Positions 48,722-60,530 of a stretch of 64,000 nt of DNA are shown here, piece after piece. The DNA comes from Zonotrichia leucophrys gambelii. Lineage: Eukaryota > Chordata > Aves > Passeriformes > Passerellidae. Both the position numbers and the translations under genes were made by a program. The DNA lies in the NCBI RefSeq assembly GCF_028769735.1, contig NC_088171.1, positions 129,163,533 through 129,227,532 on the forward strand. The letters are read 5' to 3'. How positions within the stretch are numbered: the first letter of the stretch is position 1; each line of letters begins with the position of its first letter. Under the pieces are notes generated by a model that saw only the letters and a list, made by a program, of their open reading frames with translations, did not search any database and was not told where the DNA came from.

Positions 48722-50995
48722 CTCAGGGACGAGGGAGACAGCCTCTCAGCCCATGATGTACCTCTGAAGAGCAGAGGGGCATGGAGGAGGAGGGATGGAG
48801 CACAATGCAGAGGCTGAGCCACATCTCTGAATTAGGACTGGCACACAGTGCTGTAAGAGGCGGGGCAGAGGGCTGCACATCACTGTCTCTCATTGGAGAG
48901 GGCAGGGTCCATCTCCAGTGCAGCACAAAGTACACGCTGGAAAAAATTTCGAGCAGCAAGAAGGGGTCTGGTTTGGATCATTGCTGTGATGAAGCCTACA
49001 GAAAAGGGCTGATATTGTGCTGGAGGACAAAATATAATAAACCCCTGTTTGTCTGCCTCTGCAGAGCATGGAGAGGGAGTGGGATCTGGGCTGCTGCCCA
49101 GGCCCAGCATGCCTCTGCATAGCCTTTCTTCAGATCCTGATCATCCTGGAAAGGACAAGAACTTTCCCATTCACTTAGGGTGGTGGCCATGCCAGTGTGC
49201 CCCAAGGAGCATGGCAGGGCAACCAGTACAGTAGGGCAGACATCCAGGGAAGAGAGCTTCTGGTTTTCTCAATTTTTGTGTAGATTGTGAGGGACTATTC
49301 ACATCTGTCCAACTTGTCCCTTCCATTGTGAGAGCTTTGTTCCCTGCTGGAGCAGCATTCCTCCCGTGCCCTGCTGCTGCCTGTGTGCTGCCTGCCAGGC
49401 ACTGCAGCCTTGCAGTGGCAGCCTGGCCCAGCAGCAGCTGCGCTCCCTGGCCAGCAGCCCTCCCACCAGGATGGGGCTGGTGCCCTCGGGGCTGTGCAGG
49501 GACACTGTGCCCCTCCACTCAATGTGTGTTCTCCAGAGCAGCTTTATTTATAGAAGGAGATGCAGAAAGGAGGAAGATGAGCATTTCTGGTAGCATTGGT
49601 TGCCTGCTGAGACATTCTCCTATACTTTGGTGCTCATTTTTGCTTGATATATTGCCTTTCTGTGTTTATTTTACAGGTATTTATTTTCAATAGGGCTCTG
49701 TTTACATTTCTGTTTTTACATGGAGTGCACATATGTTGATATTTGCTTTGCTGGGACTTGGCATTCCTCCTGCTCCCTTCCACTCAGCCCCCACTTTGGA
49801 CAAGCCACTGGTCATGGCCAGCAATTAAAGGCTCCTTTTGCTCTCAGTCCACTTTCCGCTCACCAGCCCTTGGGCTCCTCACTGAATCAGCTTTGACTAA
49901 ACATGTTCATACTTCAAAATCCTTCAGAGTGTGGCCACCTCCACCTCTCAGTGCATCAGAGGAGGACAGATGTGACATTCTTCACATGCAAGGCATCTGA
50001 ATTACACCGGTGCAAAAGGCCTTTCTGCCTCTTCCCTCCTTGCAGAGGGACCTGGGCTCAGCAGGACCTTCACATCCCCCTGGGCCGTGTCTGCACAAGC
50101 CCAGCTGCAGTTTTTCCACTGGTCTGTGCTGAGGTGGTGGAAAAGCTGACAAATCAGATCTTTCCTGTCCAGCCCGTGAAGTTAGGTAGGCGGAGCTTAA
50201 CTATTTCTTCAGAGGGAAGGAAGCCACTGAATACCTTGTACATGAGGTTTCCCCCTCTGTGCCAGTAAAACGGCAGAATGAGGATGTGCTACACACTAAC
50301 CAAGCTCTCACTTACATTGTCTCTCTTACGAAAAACCACAGCTGAAGTTTCCAGGAGACAGGGAATAACATTCACTCAGCCTTCACTTGTGGATGAGCTC
50401 ACTCCTTTTCTCTAATTTCTTTTTGCAGCAAGCTCCTGCCACTGCTATGCTGGCAGCTGCTTTGCCTCTCTTTCTTTAGAAGTTTTGGGTTCTCAGCCTC
50501 TTGCCCGATGTGTGGGCTTTGCTCTGTGGTCCCCCTCTGGCACCATTCCTGCCTTTTTACAGCAGCCCTTACCAGGTTCACTGGAGCTCTGATGGTGGGA
50601 AATCCAGCCTGGTCACTTGAGGGCATTGCAGACTCTTCAGAGCAAGCCCTGAAGTGGTGCTGAGGAGGGGCTTTGTGGAGTCTGCAGCACAACAGGTGAA
50701 TACACTGTGACTCCTCTGGAAGAAAACCCATGACATTTTTATGGCTCTTACAGGTGGGTGCTGAGATGTGACAATTAAAAACTTGTGACCTCTTGCCTAT
50801 TTTTGTGTTTTTATTTAATCCACAGGCAAGAGCTGTGTATGTGTTACATGCACTCAAAAAGTCATTCAGCTGGATGTGCATCTGTCCTACAAATTGTGTG
50901 CACATGCCTTTAACACCACCTGGGCTAGCAAAGTGTTGATCCCATGTGAGCCTTTTCCTCTGTAACACAGCTGATTAACAAAACCACGATAATCT
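48722..50995. other. Unique non-coding stretch
   Basis: No gene is supported. 49330-49520 is GC-rich but CpG-poor, with overlapping Ala/Pro/Cys-rich frames on both strands. A 189-codon minus-strand frame (50399-50968) has no recognisable domain. No mobile element was recognised after the LTR. Confidence 0.5.
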
Positions 50996-51235
50996 GATGG
51001 GAGAACTCTCTTGTGCCACACTCCAATGGCCAGACAGGACAGGGTCACAGACCTCAGATCTGTGATGGGAGAACTCTCTTGTGCCACTCAGACAGGACAG
51101 TGTCACAGACCTCAGATCTGTGATGGGGAACTCTCTTGTGCCACTCACACAGGACAATGTCACAGACCTCAGATCTGTGATGGGGAACTCTCTTGTGCCA
51201 CTCACACAGGACAGTATCACAGACCTCAGATCTGT
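50996..51235. repeat. Minisatellite, four units of 57-68 bp
   Basis: Four tandem units each start GATGGG and end GATCTGT: 50996-51063 (68 bp), 51064-51121 (58 bp), 51122-51178 (57 bp) and 51179-51235 (57 bp). Unit 1 has about ten extra bases after TTGTGCCA. Units 3 and 4 are nearly identical, which suggests growth from the right. Each junction carries a 21-bp near-palindrome with outer arms TCACAGA and TCTGTGA and a single mismatched pair (51045-51065, 51103-51123, 51160-51180). It is cut short after the last unit. Repetitive frames on both strands (for example one reading SCVSGTREFPITDLRSVTL on the minus strand) follow from the unit length and have no known homologue that I recognise. Confidence 0.97.
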
Positions 51236-54200
51236 ACTGAGCCCACAGCATCTCACATGATGGTGGCAGATGACATAATTTACCTCCTAGGAGGTGACTC
51301 CTACGAGTGACGTCCTGTCCTTCAGCTGCCACAGGAATAGCTCTGGTCAGAATAATTGTGTTTCCAAGCAGAGTAAGACTGAAGAACAAATATAAACACT
51401 CTGGTCGGTCCTTCAGGATGTCAGCACTGCTCTAGCTCTTCCAGAGACACCTTTCTTTAGTTCTTTTCACATCTGTTGGATGCCTGCAACCAGGAGACTC
51501 ATGAGAAGGCAAGAGGTGAGGAGTAATTGCGGAGTTCTTGCAAGAGACCAGGATGAACCTGGGTGGAGGAAGAAGGATGACTTTCTGGATATGGAAATAC
51601 CTACAGTGTGAGGCCAAGGTTTGGGTTTGTGTGCTCTAGGGACATGCAGGAGTGACAAACTGAGGACTGGTGGATTCTCTCTGGGAACAGGGAGAGCCTT
51701 GGAGCATAGAGCAGGCAGCCTCAGTCCCTGCCTCACTAGCTTTATCTTCCTTACACTCTCTCTAGGGAAGCTTTTCTTTTATTAAAACCAAGGTCCACAC
51801 CCATGAAAATAATCAGACATTTGAAGTAGTCCCTAGCTGGGAAGTGGGCACCTGAATCCACAGTTTAGGTTCTCCAGACTGCTCTTGGGCTGCCGCAGTC
51901 TGGAAGAGGCTGGAGGTATCCCAGCACCTGAGATTTTGCCTTTGCAGTGCCAGTTGTGCCAGGGGAATGTGCGTTGTCTCACAGACCCCTGTGGGTCCCA
52001 CTGGGCATCTGGTGCTCAGAGAACTTGGGCTCATCTCCACGGACAGCTTCAGTCCTGTTCTTGTCCTCACAGCCACTCCATCGAGGTGGGCAGAGGCTGA
52101 GTGCAGAAAAGTGGAGGTCCTGGAATTCTGTCTTCCAGTTTGGTCCATCTCTGTCTGAGAGCACACAGCTATGAGACCTCCTGGCTCAGGAGCTGTCACA
52201 CAAACCCTTCTTCTCCTCTGGGCCTGCTCCACTTTGCCTGGCTCCCTCAGAGCTCTGCTGGTACAGGAGCAGCTCAAAGGCCTGGGTAAACTGGTGTGTG
52301 GGGATTGCACTTATGAACCCTCAGCACCAATCCTAGGAAATGAATAAAAATATATATTGACTAAACTATATAGATAATTTATGCCTTTTATGCCCAGTTG
52401 ATCTTCAAATGCTCCAAGGTCATAGAAATCCTTAGAATTGGCTATTTGCAGAGATCTGACTGTTGGTTGACCAGCACATTAAAATTCTTTGTTTAATTTT
52501 GCCACTGAGCTTATTAAAAAAAAACAGGAGGAAATTTGTATTCATCTCCCTCCTGTCCTTGTCTGCTCAGAAGAAGAACAGGGATGCCAGCTTCTAGGAA
52601 ATACAAAAGAACAAGTTTAGGATTTGAAAACTACATGAGAGTTCATAGATGAGAGCTATAGCTCCAGTTCCTGATGTCCTCGTACTGCTTCACAGTGTTA
52701 CTGTAATCTCATTTTCTTGGGAGGGCTCATAGGTCTCTGCTGAGAGATACTCAGTGAGATACTGCTGGTAACCTGATGCTGCAGGAGTGCCCACAGTGTA
52801 AGTCAGAGCACTAAAAATTGTCTCCAGAGGCTTTCAAACTGTAGCCAGTGCAGAAACAAAGTGGGGATTGCTCTCAAATACAGAAGATGTGGTGCCTGTT
52901 CAATCATAAGGACCCCGTGAACACACAGCCATGTTCTGTGATGTTTTATGGAAACACATTGATTAGAAAAACTGCCATTTCCTTACAGAGCATGAAGTCC
53001 AGTGCAAACACATGTAGTCTCCTGCTCCTTCATGTGGTGCTGTGGCATCCTGCTAGAGCAGGTGTCCCTCTGCCAAGCCTGGAGTCCCCGCAGCCTCTGC
53101 AGCACCAACAGGAGACCTCAGCTTCTGCTGGTCCAGCCACTGCCCTGCCATTGGGGACGACATCTCTGTCTCCTGGGACACCCTGCACCTTGGGAATCCT
53201 GACATCTCCTTCGTCACAGCCACCGTGCCCCTGCAGCCCCAGCCCCCTGACGTGGCTCCCCAGCAGCGGCTGTGGCTGTGGCTGTGCTCATTCCAGGGGA
53301 CAGGGGCTCACTCTGGAGGCCCTGGTGACCCCACACTGTTTTCTGTGTGTTTTGTGGCATACCTGTACACCAAATAAGTCAAAATACTTTTAACTTCACT
53401 TGAAAGGGACAAACCACTCCCTGCAGGCACCTTTCTCTCCTCTGTGACTGTACCAGGGGCTGAGGCACCTCACTTAGCTGTGTTTAAGCATATTGTATAG
53501 AGTTAAAAGGTTATATACTCCTATAATTGAAACTAATTTCAGACTATTATTGGGGAGCTCTGACACTTGAAGATCTCAAAAAAAAAATTCAGTTATGGTG
53601 GTTCTAGACTGAAGGAATGTTAAATTCAGGATTTTAAATAGGATTTCTCATTATATATTCTCAGACTTTGTACAGCCTCTCCTATGTTCACAAAATTTGA
53701 CTTCTTTTTATTCAAATGTATTTGCAGAAATACTCCTTTCCTTTCCTCTGCATGCCTCACCTGCATTCAGATAAAATTTTCTGGCTCATAAATGGGACAG
53801 TTTTGGTTTTCTACTCAGCATATTTGCAAAACACTTAGTGACAATAGACATATTTTAAAGTTAATTACTGAATAGACATTGAATAGGGGTTCTTTTCATA
53901 TTGCTGCAAATATGCCCCACGCCTCTATTTCAAATATTGTACTTGTTAGTCACTTAGGCCCTTGTCCAACAACTTTTAATATCACTGGAAAGACTGACGC
54001 TGGCTGCAGGGACTGCTGGCTTAGGCATTGCTGTGCAATAGTTCTGACACTTGCAAGATTTTAAAGCTGTTTTTACTCATATTGTTGTGAGGTGTGAGGC
54101 TGGTTGTGTTTCCAGCTCCATGGATAAGGGGGAGCTCTGGGGGGAGCCCTGGCACTGTGTTCCCCATTGCCATCCAGTTCCCCAGCTTCTCTCTTTATCG

Positions 54201-55335
54201 TAATTAGGAGGTTTGGTCCTCACTGCTCAAGTGGGGGCTGTTCCCAGCCTTCTAAATGGTATAAAATAATCAGACATGAGGCCAGGCATCTCGCAGGGCA
54301 GCTGGCAGTGGCTGGAAAACCTTTGTAAAGGCTCCTGCCACTCCCATCCCAAGCCCTGCTGTAAGTCAGTGATTAAGTGCTCAGACAGCAGATTAAGGGA
54401 GGCTGCTGGGGACAGACAGCTCCTCTGAGCTGCACTGGCAGCACCAGCAGAAGTGTGAACAGGCACAAGGAGTGAGATGTGTCTCCTGAAGGGCTGCAAA
54501 TATGTGAAACAAGGTTCTCAAATCATGGTGTCAGTGCCTGAATGCACCAGAAGTGCTGTTGTGGGCCAACACAGGCTGAGTGAGAAGAAAAGTGCCTCCA
54601 CATCTTGAGCCAGCTTTTGAAAACCACCCCCAACCAGGCACTCTCTCTGACACCATGAAACCTGCTGGAGCAGGACTTTCCTTAGCAAACTTGGATCGCC
54701 CCCCTACTCTGCTTTTTCCTCCTCCTGCTTCTCCAGGCTGCTCACCCTGGGCATCCCACGTCCCAGCCCTCAGCCACAGCCCAGCCCTCCATCCTCATCC
54801 TCACAGTCAGCTGGTATTAGCAGTACATGCCTGCTCCGGACAGGCATTAATCTGACATCAATTTATAAAATATTCCTAGAACTTAACCTAAATCTTGACA
54901 CTTCATATTTAAAGAGGAAACTCTGTACTGCAAGGCAGCTAAAGGCTGTGCCGGACCCCTTCTCACAGAGGCTGATCCAGGACATGGGACCTCCCCAGGG
55001 TGCTGTAGGCCATTCTTTGTACTTTTACTGGCTTCTGGGTGAAGGAATGGCCTGGTCAGAGGTCTGGGCAGGGGAACTCACTCATTTCCCATCACTGATG
55101 CAATGCAGTTGGTGCTGGGCACTCGTGTCCCACAGCCCCTCTGCTGTACCGGCTGCAGGGGTGTGGGTTATTTGTCATCCTTCCTGCCCTCCTGCTCCTG
55201 TGACAGCGGCTGGCACCTTTTCTTCTGGGATATATTGCTCAGGGCTTGCTTCTTGTTGGAAAGGATGCAGGCTCACTTCTGATTAGCACTCAAAACAATA
55301 GCAAGGCTGGGTTTTAAAAGATACGGTGGGAGGAT
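51236..55335. other. Unique non-coding stretch
   Basis: No gene is supported. A perfect 14-bp palindrome, ACCTCCTAGGAGGT, lies at 51282-51295. Frames of up to 181 codons (52848-53393 +, Pro/Ser/Cys-rich) show no recognisable domain. 52330-52520 and 53460-53900 are AT-rich. 53030-53340 and 54640-54830 are GC-richer. No mobile element was recognised. Confidence 0.5.
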
Positions 55336-55428
55336 TAAAAATAGAAAAAATAGAAAAAAAATATGTATAGATATAGATATAGATATAGATATAGATATAG
55401 ATATAGATATAGATGATATAGATAGATA
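55336..55428. repeat. A-rich tract plus (TATAGA)n hexanucleotide array
   Basis: An A-rich leader, with TAGAAAAAA repeated twice (55335-55364), passes into eight perfect TATAGA units (55366-55413) and then degenerate GATA repeats to about 55428. The array may have grown from the A-rich leader. Frames reading Ile-Tyr or Ser-Ile repeats are artefacts. Confidence 0.97.
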
Positions 55429-58400
55429 GGTATCCAGTGCTTTGCAGTGTAGGTAAACTTTCAGTAGGGTCAAGGCCACTGGAGGGGGATGCCAGACCTA
55501 CCTGTCCAGCACGCCTGTGGTGTCTGCAGTGCTGGTCACACACCTGCAGAAAACAACTCCCAGCCCCCTGATCTTGTTAAGTGTCTCAGCACAGTGGAGT
55601 TGGCCTGAAACATTTGCAACAGTCTGACTCTGGATACATTTCCACGCTTCTCGGTCCAAAATCTGTCTCTAATAGGATGAACTAAGCAGTATGTGTCTGA
55701 AAAAAAACAAATAGTTTCCAAATGTTTCAGGCTTGTTCATGTAAAGAAGTGTCTCATAAATATCACTGAGGCTTTACAACTAACCTCTGATGTAATTCAT
55801 TTACTGAAATCAGGGTCTGACTTGTAGGGTCTGTGCTCTGAACCATCTCTTCCAGATGTCTTCATCTCTTGTCTCACTGTGCCCCCAAACAGCTCTTGAA
55901 ACCACTTCCCAAATCCAGTCACACTGCCTGAAGTCTTTCTTCTGGGGAAATCTGCCTTGAAAATACAAGTTCCTCTTATTTTGTGAAAACTAATAGCTTA
56001 TTAAAATAAATCAAAATTAACAATATTGTACCCAATGATATCCAGAGACATTTCAGGCCTTCTTTATGCAGTTGAATCAGTTCAGCCATGCAGCCCATGA
56101 TGCTACCATTATCCATGTCCATGTCCAACCCCATCAATGTGGAGCAGCAGGAGGCTGAGGCAGAGCGTGGCTGGCCTGTGGACCCTGGGGGTGAGCTGGG
56201 TGCTCGCAGAGGCAGCTCAGAAACAAAACGGAAGAACTGGAAGGATTCTGGAGCTGTCTGTAAACGTGAAGGAGGCTTGGGAGCCTTTTAGTGAAGAATC
56301 ATAGTGGACATGGAGCAGGTCTGGGGTCACTGTGGTAGGGAGCACAAGAGTCATAAGCACAACACTAGAGGAAATTAGGTACTGCCTTTGCCTCCTTTCA
56401 CAGCAAAATACATTTGTTTTGACCAGTAGTAGGAATCAGTTCCTGCCTATCCTAGGAGCTTCCACTGTTGCCTTTCCTGGCATTATTTTAATTTTAGATG
56501 TCTTTCTACTGGCTTATTTTGCTTGCTGTTTCAAAATTGAAAGCAATGCTCATGATAAGACAAGGCAATAACTTTTCCACTTCATTTTGGCCTACTCCCT
56601 TTCTTTTGGTCAGCTAGCTTGATCTGGTCCTGTCCTGTCAGTGTCATGGTGGCACTTTCTCTGTTGTGTAAATGCCATTTACTGTGTACCCACAGTTTAA
56701 CTGCTTTATCTTCCTTGTTGCTAACTCACCAAAGACCTTAAAATCCTCTGAAAATTACCCTTTGGCAATGTGAAAATCTCCTTCATCCAATTCATTTTCC
56801 AACAGAGGATTTCCAAGAGATAAATCCAGGCTTATTTTATATTGTTTTTGTTTTTGCATTGCCTAGTTATGAAAAGTTGCATGACAACAGTTCAAAACGG
56901 TGACTAACTCCCAGCACAGTGGAACTTGCCTTTTTTTTTCCTTTTAGGAATGACTCGTGCCTTTTTTCCAGAACAGACGTACCTTTTGGTAAAACAATTC
57001 AAAAGAGATGCAGACAAATATGCAGACAGTTAAAAGAAATAAAATGCTTCAACTTTGTCTCCCTTTTATTGTGAACTGTAGTTTCAAGAAGTCACTGCTC
57101 TTTGCCAAACACAAATCTTGAAAAGGAAAATTTTGAGTCAAGTCTAACCAGCCCAGCAGTAGGGTAAAAGGGGAAATCTGTCATTGCCTCCCTTGTGTCC
57201 TCAGGGAAGTGTCTGTGGGATAAGCGGGATGTACTTGGAAACAGTGATGGCCACTGCTCCATACCCTTCATACCTTCTTGCAAAATGTTTTTTAGCTCAT
57301 CCAGTCTGACCAGAGCTGAAGGGAACAGAGCTCAGGACTAGCTTTGTTTCCTCCAGCCAGGCAGCTTGCCATTCCTCAAGCATCTCTGCCCCTTCCTAGT
57401 TTGAGTTTGTCTGCCCATCTTCTGTCACTGTGATCATCTTGCATGTAGGCAACATCTTCACCACCATATTTCACCAGCAAAATATTGCTTTTTATGCCAT
57501 TATAAATTAGAGCACCCCCAGGCTCCACCCTCGAGGATCTCTGCCATCACCCACCTGCCAGCCTGCTCCAGGTTCAGCAAGTTGTTGTCCACTGGCCACT
57601 TCCTCCTCCAGAACCTCATAGCTCTTGCAGTTTGCATAATCTGTTTCCTCTAATGCTTACCCATATTGTACCATGTTGGGTGGTTTAGCAGAGTCTAGGT
57701 AAAAAACATTTCCTTTGGCCAGTAAAATCCTTTTATCAAAAGCAGATATTGCCTAAACTGAATGCACCTGTTTCATAAAGATACGTGCTTGTATTCTCTT
57801 CTTCTTTGTTCCTCCCTTAAAATCTGACTTTATGCTTTTGATGCTACATAGACCAGATAAAGGGACCCATATTTGTAAGCAGTCCTTTGATTAGAGACAG
57901 CCTGAACTAGACATATTTGTTAGAAACACTTGCTGCCAGACTTACTGTTTAATTTGCCAGCTCTTACATTATTCTTTGATTCTCAGATACAGATCATTTG
58001 GTCTTTTGATTCAAACAGATTAGAAGTCTTCAAAAGTTATTCCACTGGCAATATCCCCATACTCTAAGTCTGATGAGCTACTCTATCTTTGCCCCTCTGT
58101 TCATTGTCCTGTTGTACCACTGATTGAGATGAAGGATTAAATTTGTTTTGGGACTATACGCAGATCATCTTTAACTTTGATGTCACCCTTTCTCTACACA
58201 GTAACTTCTCTCTGCCTTTGTTCTTGTCTTGCTGGGCTGGCTTGAGGCACTTAAGTACTTGGGTGAGTTTCATTTGCAAAGTTAACATTGTTTTCGAACA
58301 GCTCTTGTTCAATACATTTCAAACATTTCAAAAAGGTATTTTTCACCAGTTTTGGGTAACATTTCATCAAATTCAGCATTAATAAAATGTCACTCTCCTG

Positions 58401-60485
58401 TTTGAATCTTTCTGAAGCAGATAAAACATGCAGCTGTAACACCTTGCACAGCCCTGGAGAGCACAGGGCTCTGCTCTCCAGCCCCATGATGAGTCTCCAG
58501 GGACCAGGGCAGGGAAGAAAAGGACTGTGAAGGAGCAAACAGGTGCCACTGAATGCCTGGGAGGGTCTGTGACTACCTGGGAGAGGAGGCTGAGCAGGAC
58601 TGGGTGGCAGCAGTGCTCAGACTCAGTGAGTCAGGAACAGAGATTCTTGCACCTACCTGTATCTGTCTTGTCTTTGCATCTTCTTAAAAAGTTAATGCAT
58701 TTGTAGCCTAGAAGCCATCCTCAAACTGGGGTGGCATTCACCTCCTGAAGAAAAAACCAGGGTACAGCAGCTGGAAAATGCTGGTCTTGGCAACAGTGAT
58801 GAGGGGATGAAGGCGAGGCCTGGCACGGCAGAGTCCAGCCGTGGCTTGTCATCTGGCTGACTGGAGTTACGTCCCTCTCGTGTCAGTGACAGTTTCACTC
58901 TTGCTCTGGTTTGTTTTGTTTTGATGAGTTTAGTTGCTGGGATTTAACACAACTGGGTGACTGTCCCACTCAGAGATAATGTGGGAAAGCAGCCACGGTT
59001 GTCACTCTCTGAGGAGGAGTCCAGGGCCATCTGTTGTGCCTGCACAGGGTCATCTCCACCAGGAACAGGAAGGTACTGCATGCAATGAGGCCTTTCACTC
59101 ACAGGACAACATAGTTCTTAGTCCTGTTAAAGACAGATAGGAGCCATAAATGCAGCAATATTGGTAACTGGATCTTACAGAATTTGGCTGTTCCTAGGTG
59201 GTTTTATTTTATTCTTGGGATATTTTTACATGTTTCTGGCAGGCAGCTGTCAGCTCTATCTTACTTGTGCTCTGCAGCAAGCAAATATTATCCAAGTGTG
59301 GCTGCCTTCTTTGCTCGGTTTTGGTGGATTTTTTTCATGGGAACCACACTCATGTGGTTTCCAGTCAGTTGAAACCAGGGCACAGTGACCTCACACCTGC
59401 CTGCAAAAAACCATGTGTGCATCCATACCCATGGAGGCAACTAAGTCAATGGAAAGACTGATTGAGTTGCCTTGTGGGAATCTGCCTTTACATTCCAGGT
59501 CACATGAAGCACTGCTGGGCTCAGGGCACATCTCCCTGTTCATCTGTGGGTCCAGCCATGGAGCTGCCCTACACACAGGATTGCTTTTACATGGAACGCC
59601 ATAGCATCAGGGCTGGTTTCAGGAGAGACACAAAACACCAACTGGAGACTGGAAAGGTCTCAAACATTTGGCTTAGTGTCCAGAGGCCTAGCAGACTCCA
59701 TGTTTGTCATCAACTGTGGGGAAGGAGTGGATGATGATTAGAGAGAGGGTATTCTGCTATTGTCTGCCCAGACACTGACAGCTTTTGGTTTTGGTGCTGC
59801 CACAGATGCCTGGTCATGCAGTAATCACTCCTGATGCTCTGTGCCTTCCTCTTGCTGCCCTGCCAGGCTGCAGAGCCTGCAGTATGAAAATTCATGCCTT
59901 TGGGTAATTGCTGTGAGCTTGTACTGCAGGTATTGCAGTAAATGCTTATACTGGTGAGTTGGGCACACACATCCATCCTGCTCACAGCAGGGCCAGGGCC
60001 AGGCACCAGCAGCAGGTGTTGGAAAAGGCAGATGTGAGAAATGGGATGTCAGAGGGATGGAGTTGGCCACTGCTGTTGGAGCTGCTGATCAGGCATGGCC
60101 AGGTCCTTCCTCTCAGCTTGGACAAAGTAGGTGCTGAGGCAGTAGGGATGGTCTGTGTCCCAGCACGACAGCTCCTCTGGCTTCTACTGCTGTGTTTAGG
60201 AAATGTACGACAGATTTATCATGACTTACCTTTTGGATATCAAGGGGAGAAAGGGGAAGAGTGTATGTGATCAAGGAAAGGGCAAAAATACTTAGTGTAA
60301 GCCAGAAAACAGATGCCAAAAATGCTTTCATTCCTATCTCTTCAGCAGCTAGTGACACTAGGAAACCTTTCCACATTATCTGTGGAGGAAGAAGTCGAGG
60401 AAGTGCCTGCCAGAGACGCTGTCTAACAACGTGTACAAGGACAGCGAGCTGCATTCTGAAGAGCAGAGCTCCAGAGCAAGCTGAA
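55429..60485. other. Unique non-coding stretch
   Basis: No gene is supported. 55960-56050, 56700-57080 and 57700-58400 are AT-rich. 58805-58885 holds a small group of CpGs. A 75-codon hydrophobic frame at 59161-59388 (+) resembles a membrane segment in composition only and overlaps two other hydrophobic frames, as expected for T-rich DNA. No mobile element was recognised. Confidence 0.5.
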
Positions 60486-60530
60486 CTGACCTTCTGTTCC
60501 ATTCTGACCTGACCTTTTGTTCCATTCTGG
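60486..60530. repeat. 22/23-bp tandem duplication
   Basis: Two head-to-tail copies of a CTGACCTTYTGTTCCATTCTG unit (60486-60508 and 60509-60530) differ by C/T at one position and at the final bases. It is similar in size to the duplications at 4109 and 26728. Confidence 0.9.

Noticed and set aside
50399..50968. 189-codon minus-strand open frame
   Set aside because: No domain recognised, and no splice-site or start context. It fits a chance frame.
50975..51389. Repeat proteins read from the minisatellite
   Set aside because: The repeated peptide arises in several frames and on both strands, as expected for a 57-bp unit (divisible by three). No start or splice context supports a gene.
59161..59388. 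Hydrophobic frame suggesting a membrane protein
   Set aside because: Two other frames over the same bases are equally hydrophobic, which reflects T-rich DNA rather than selection on a protein.
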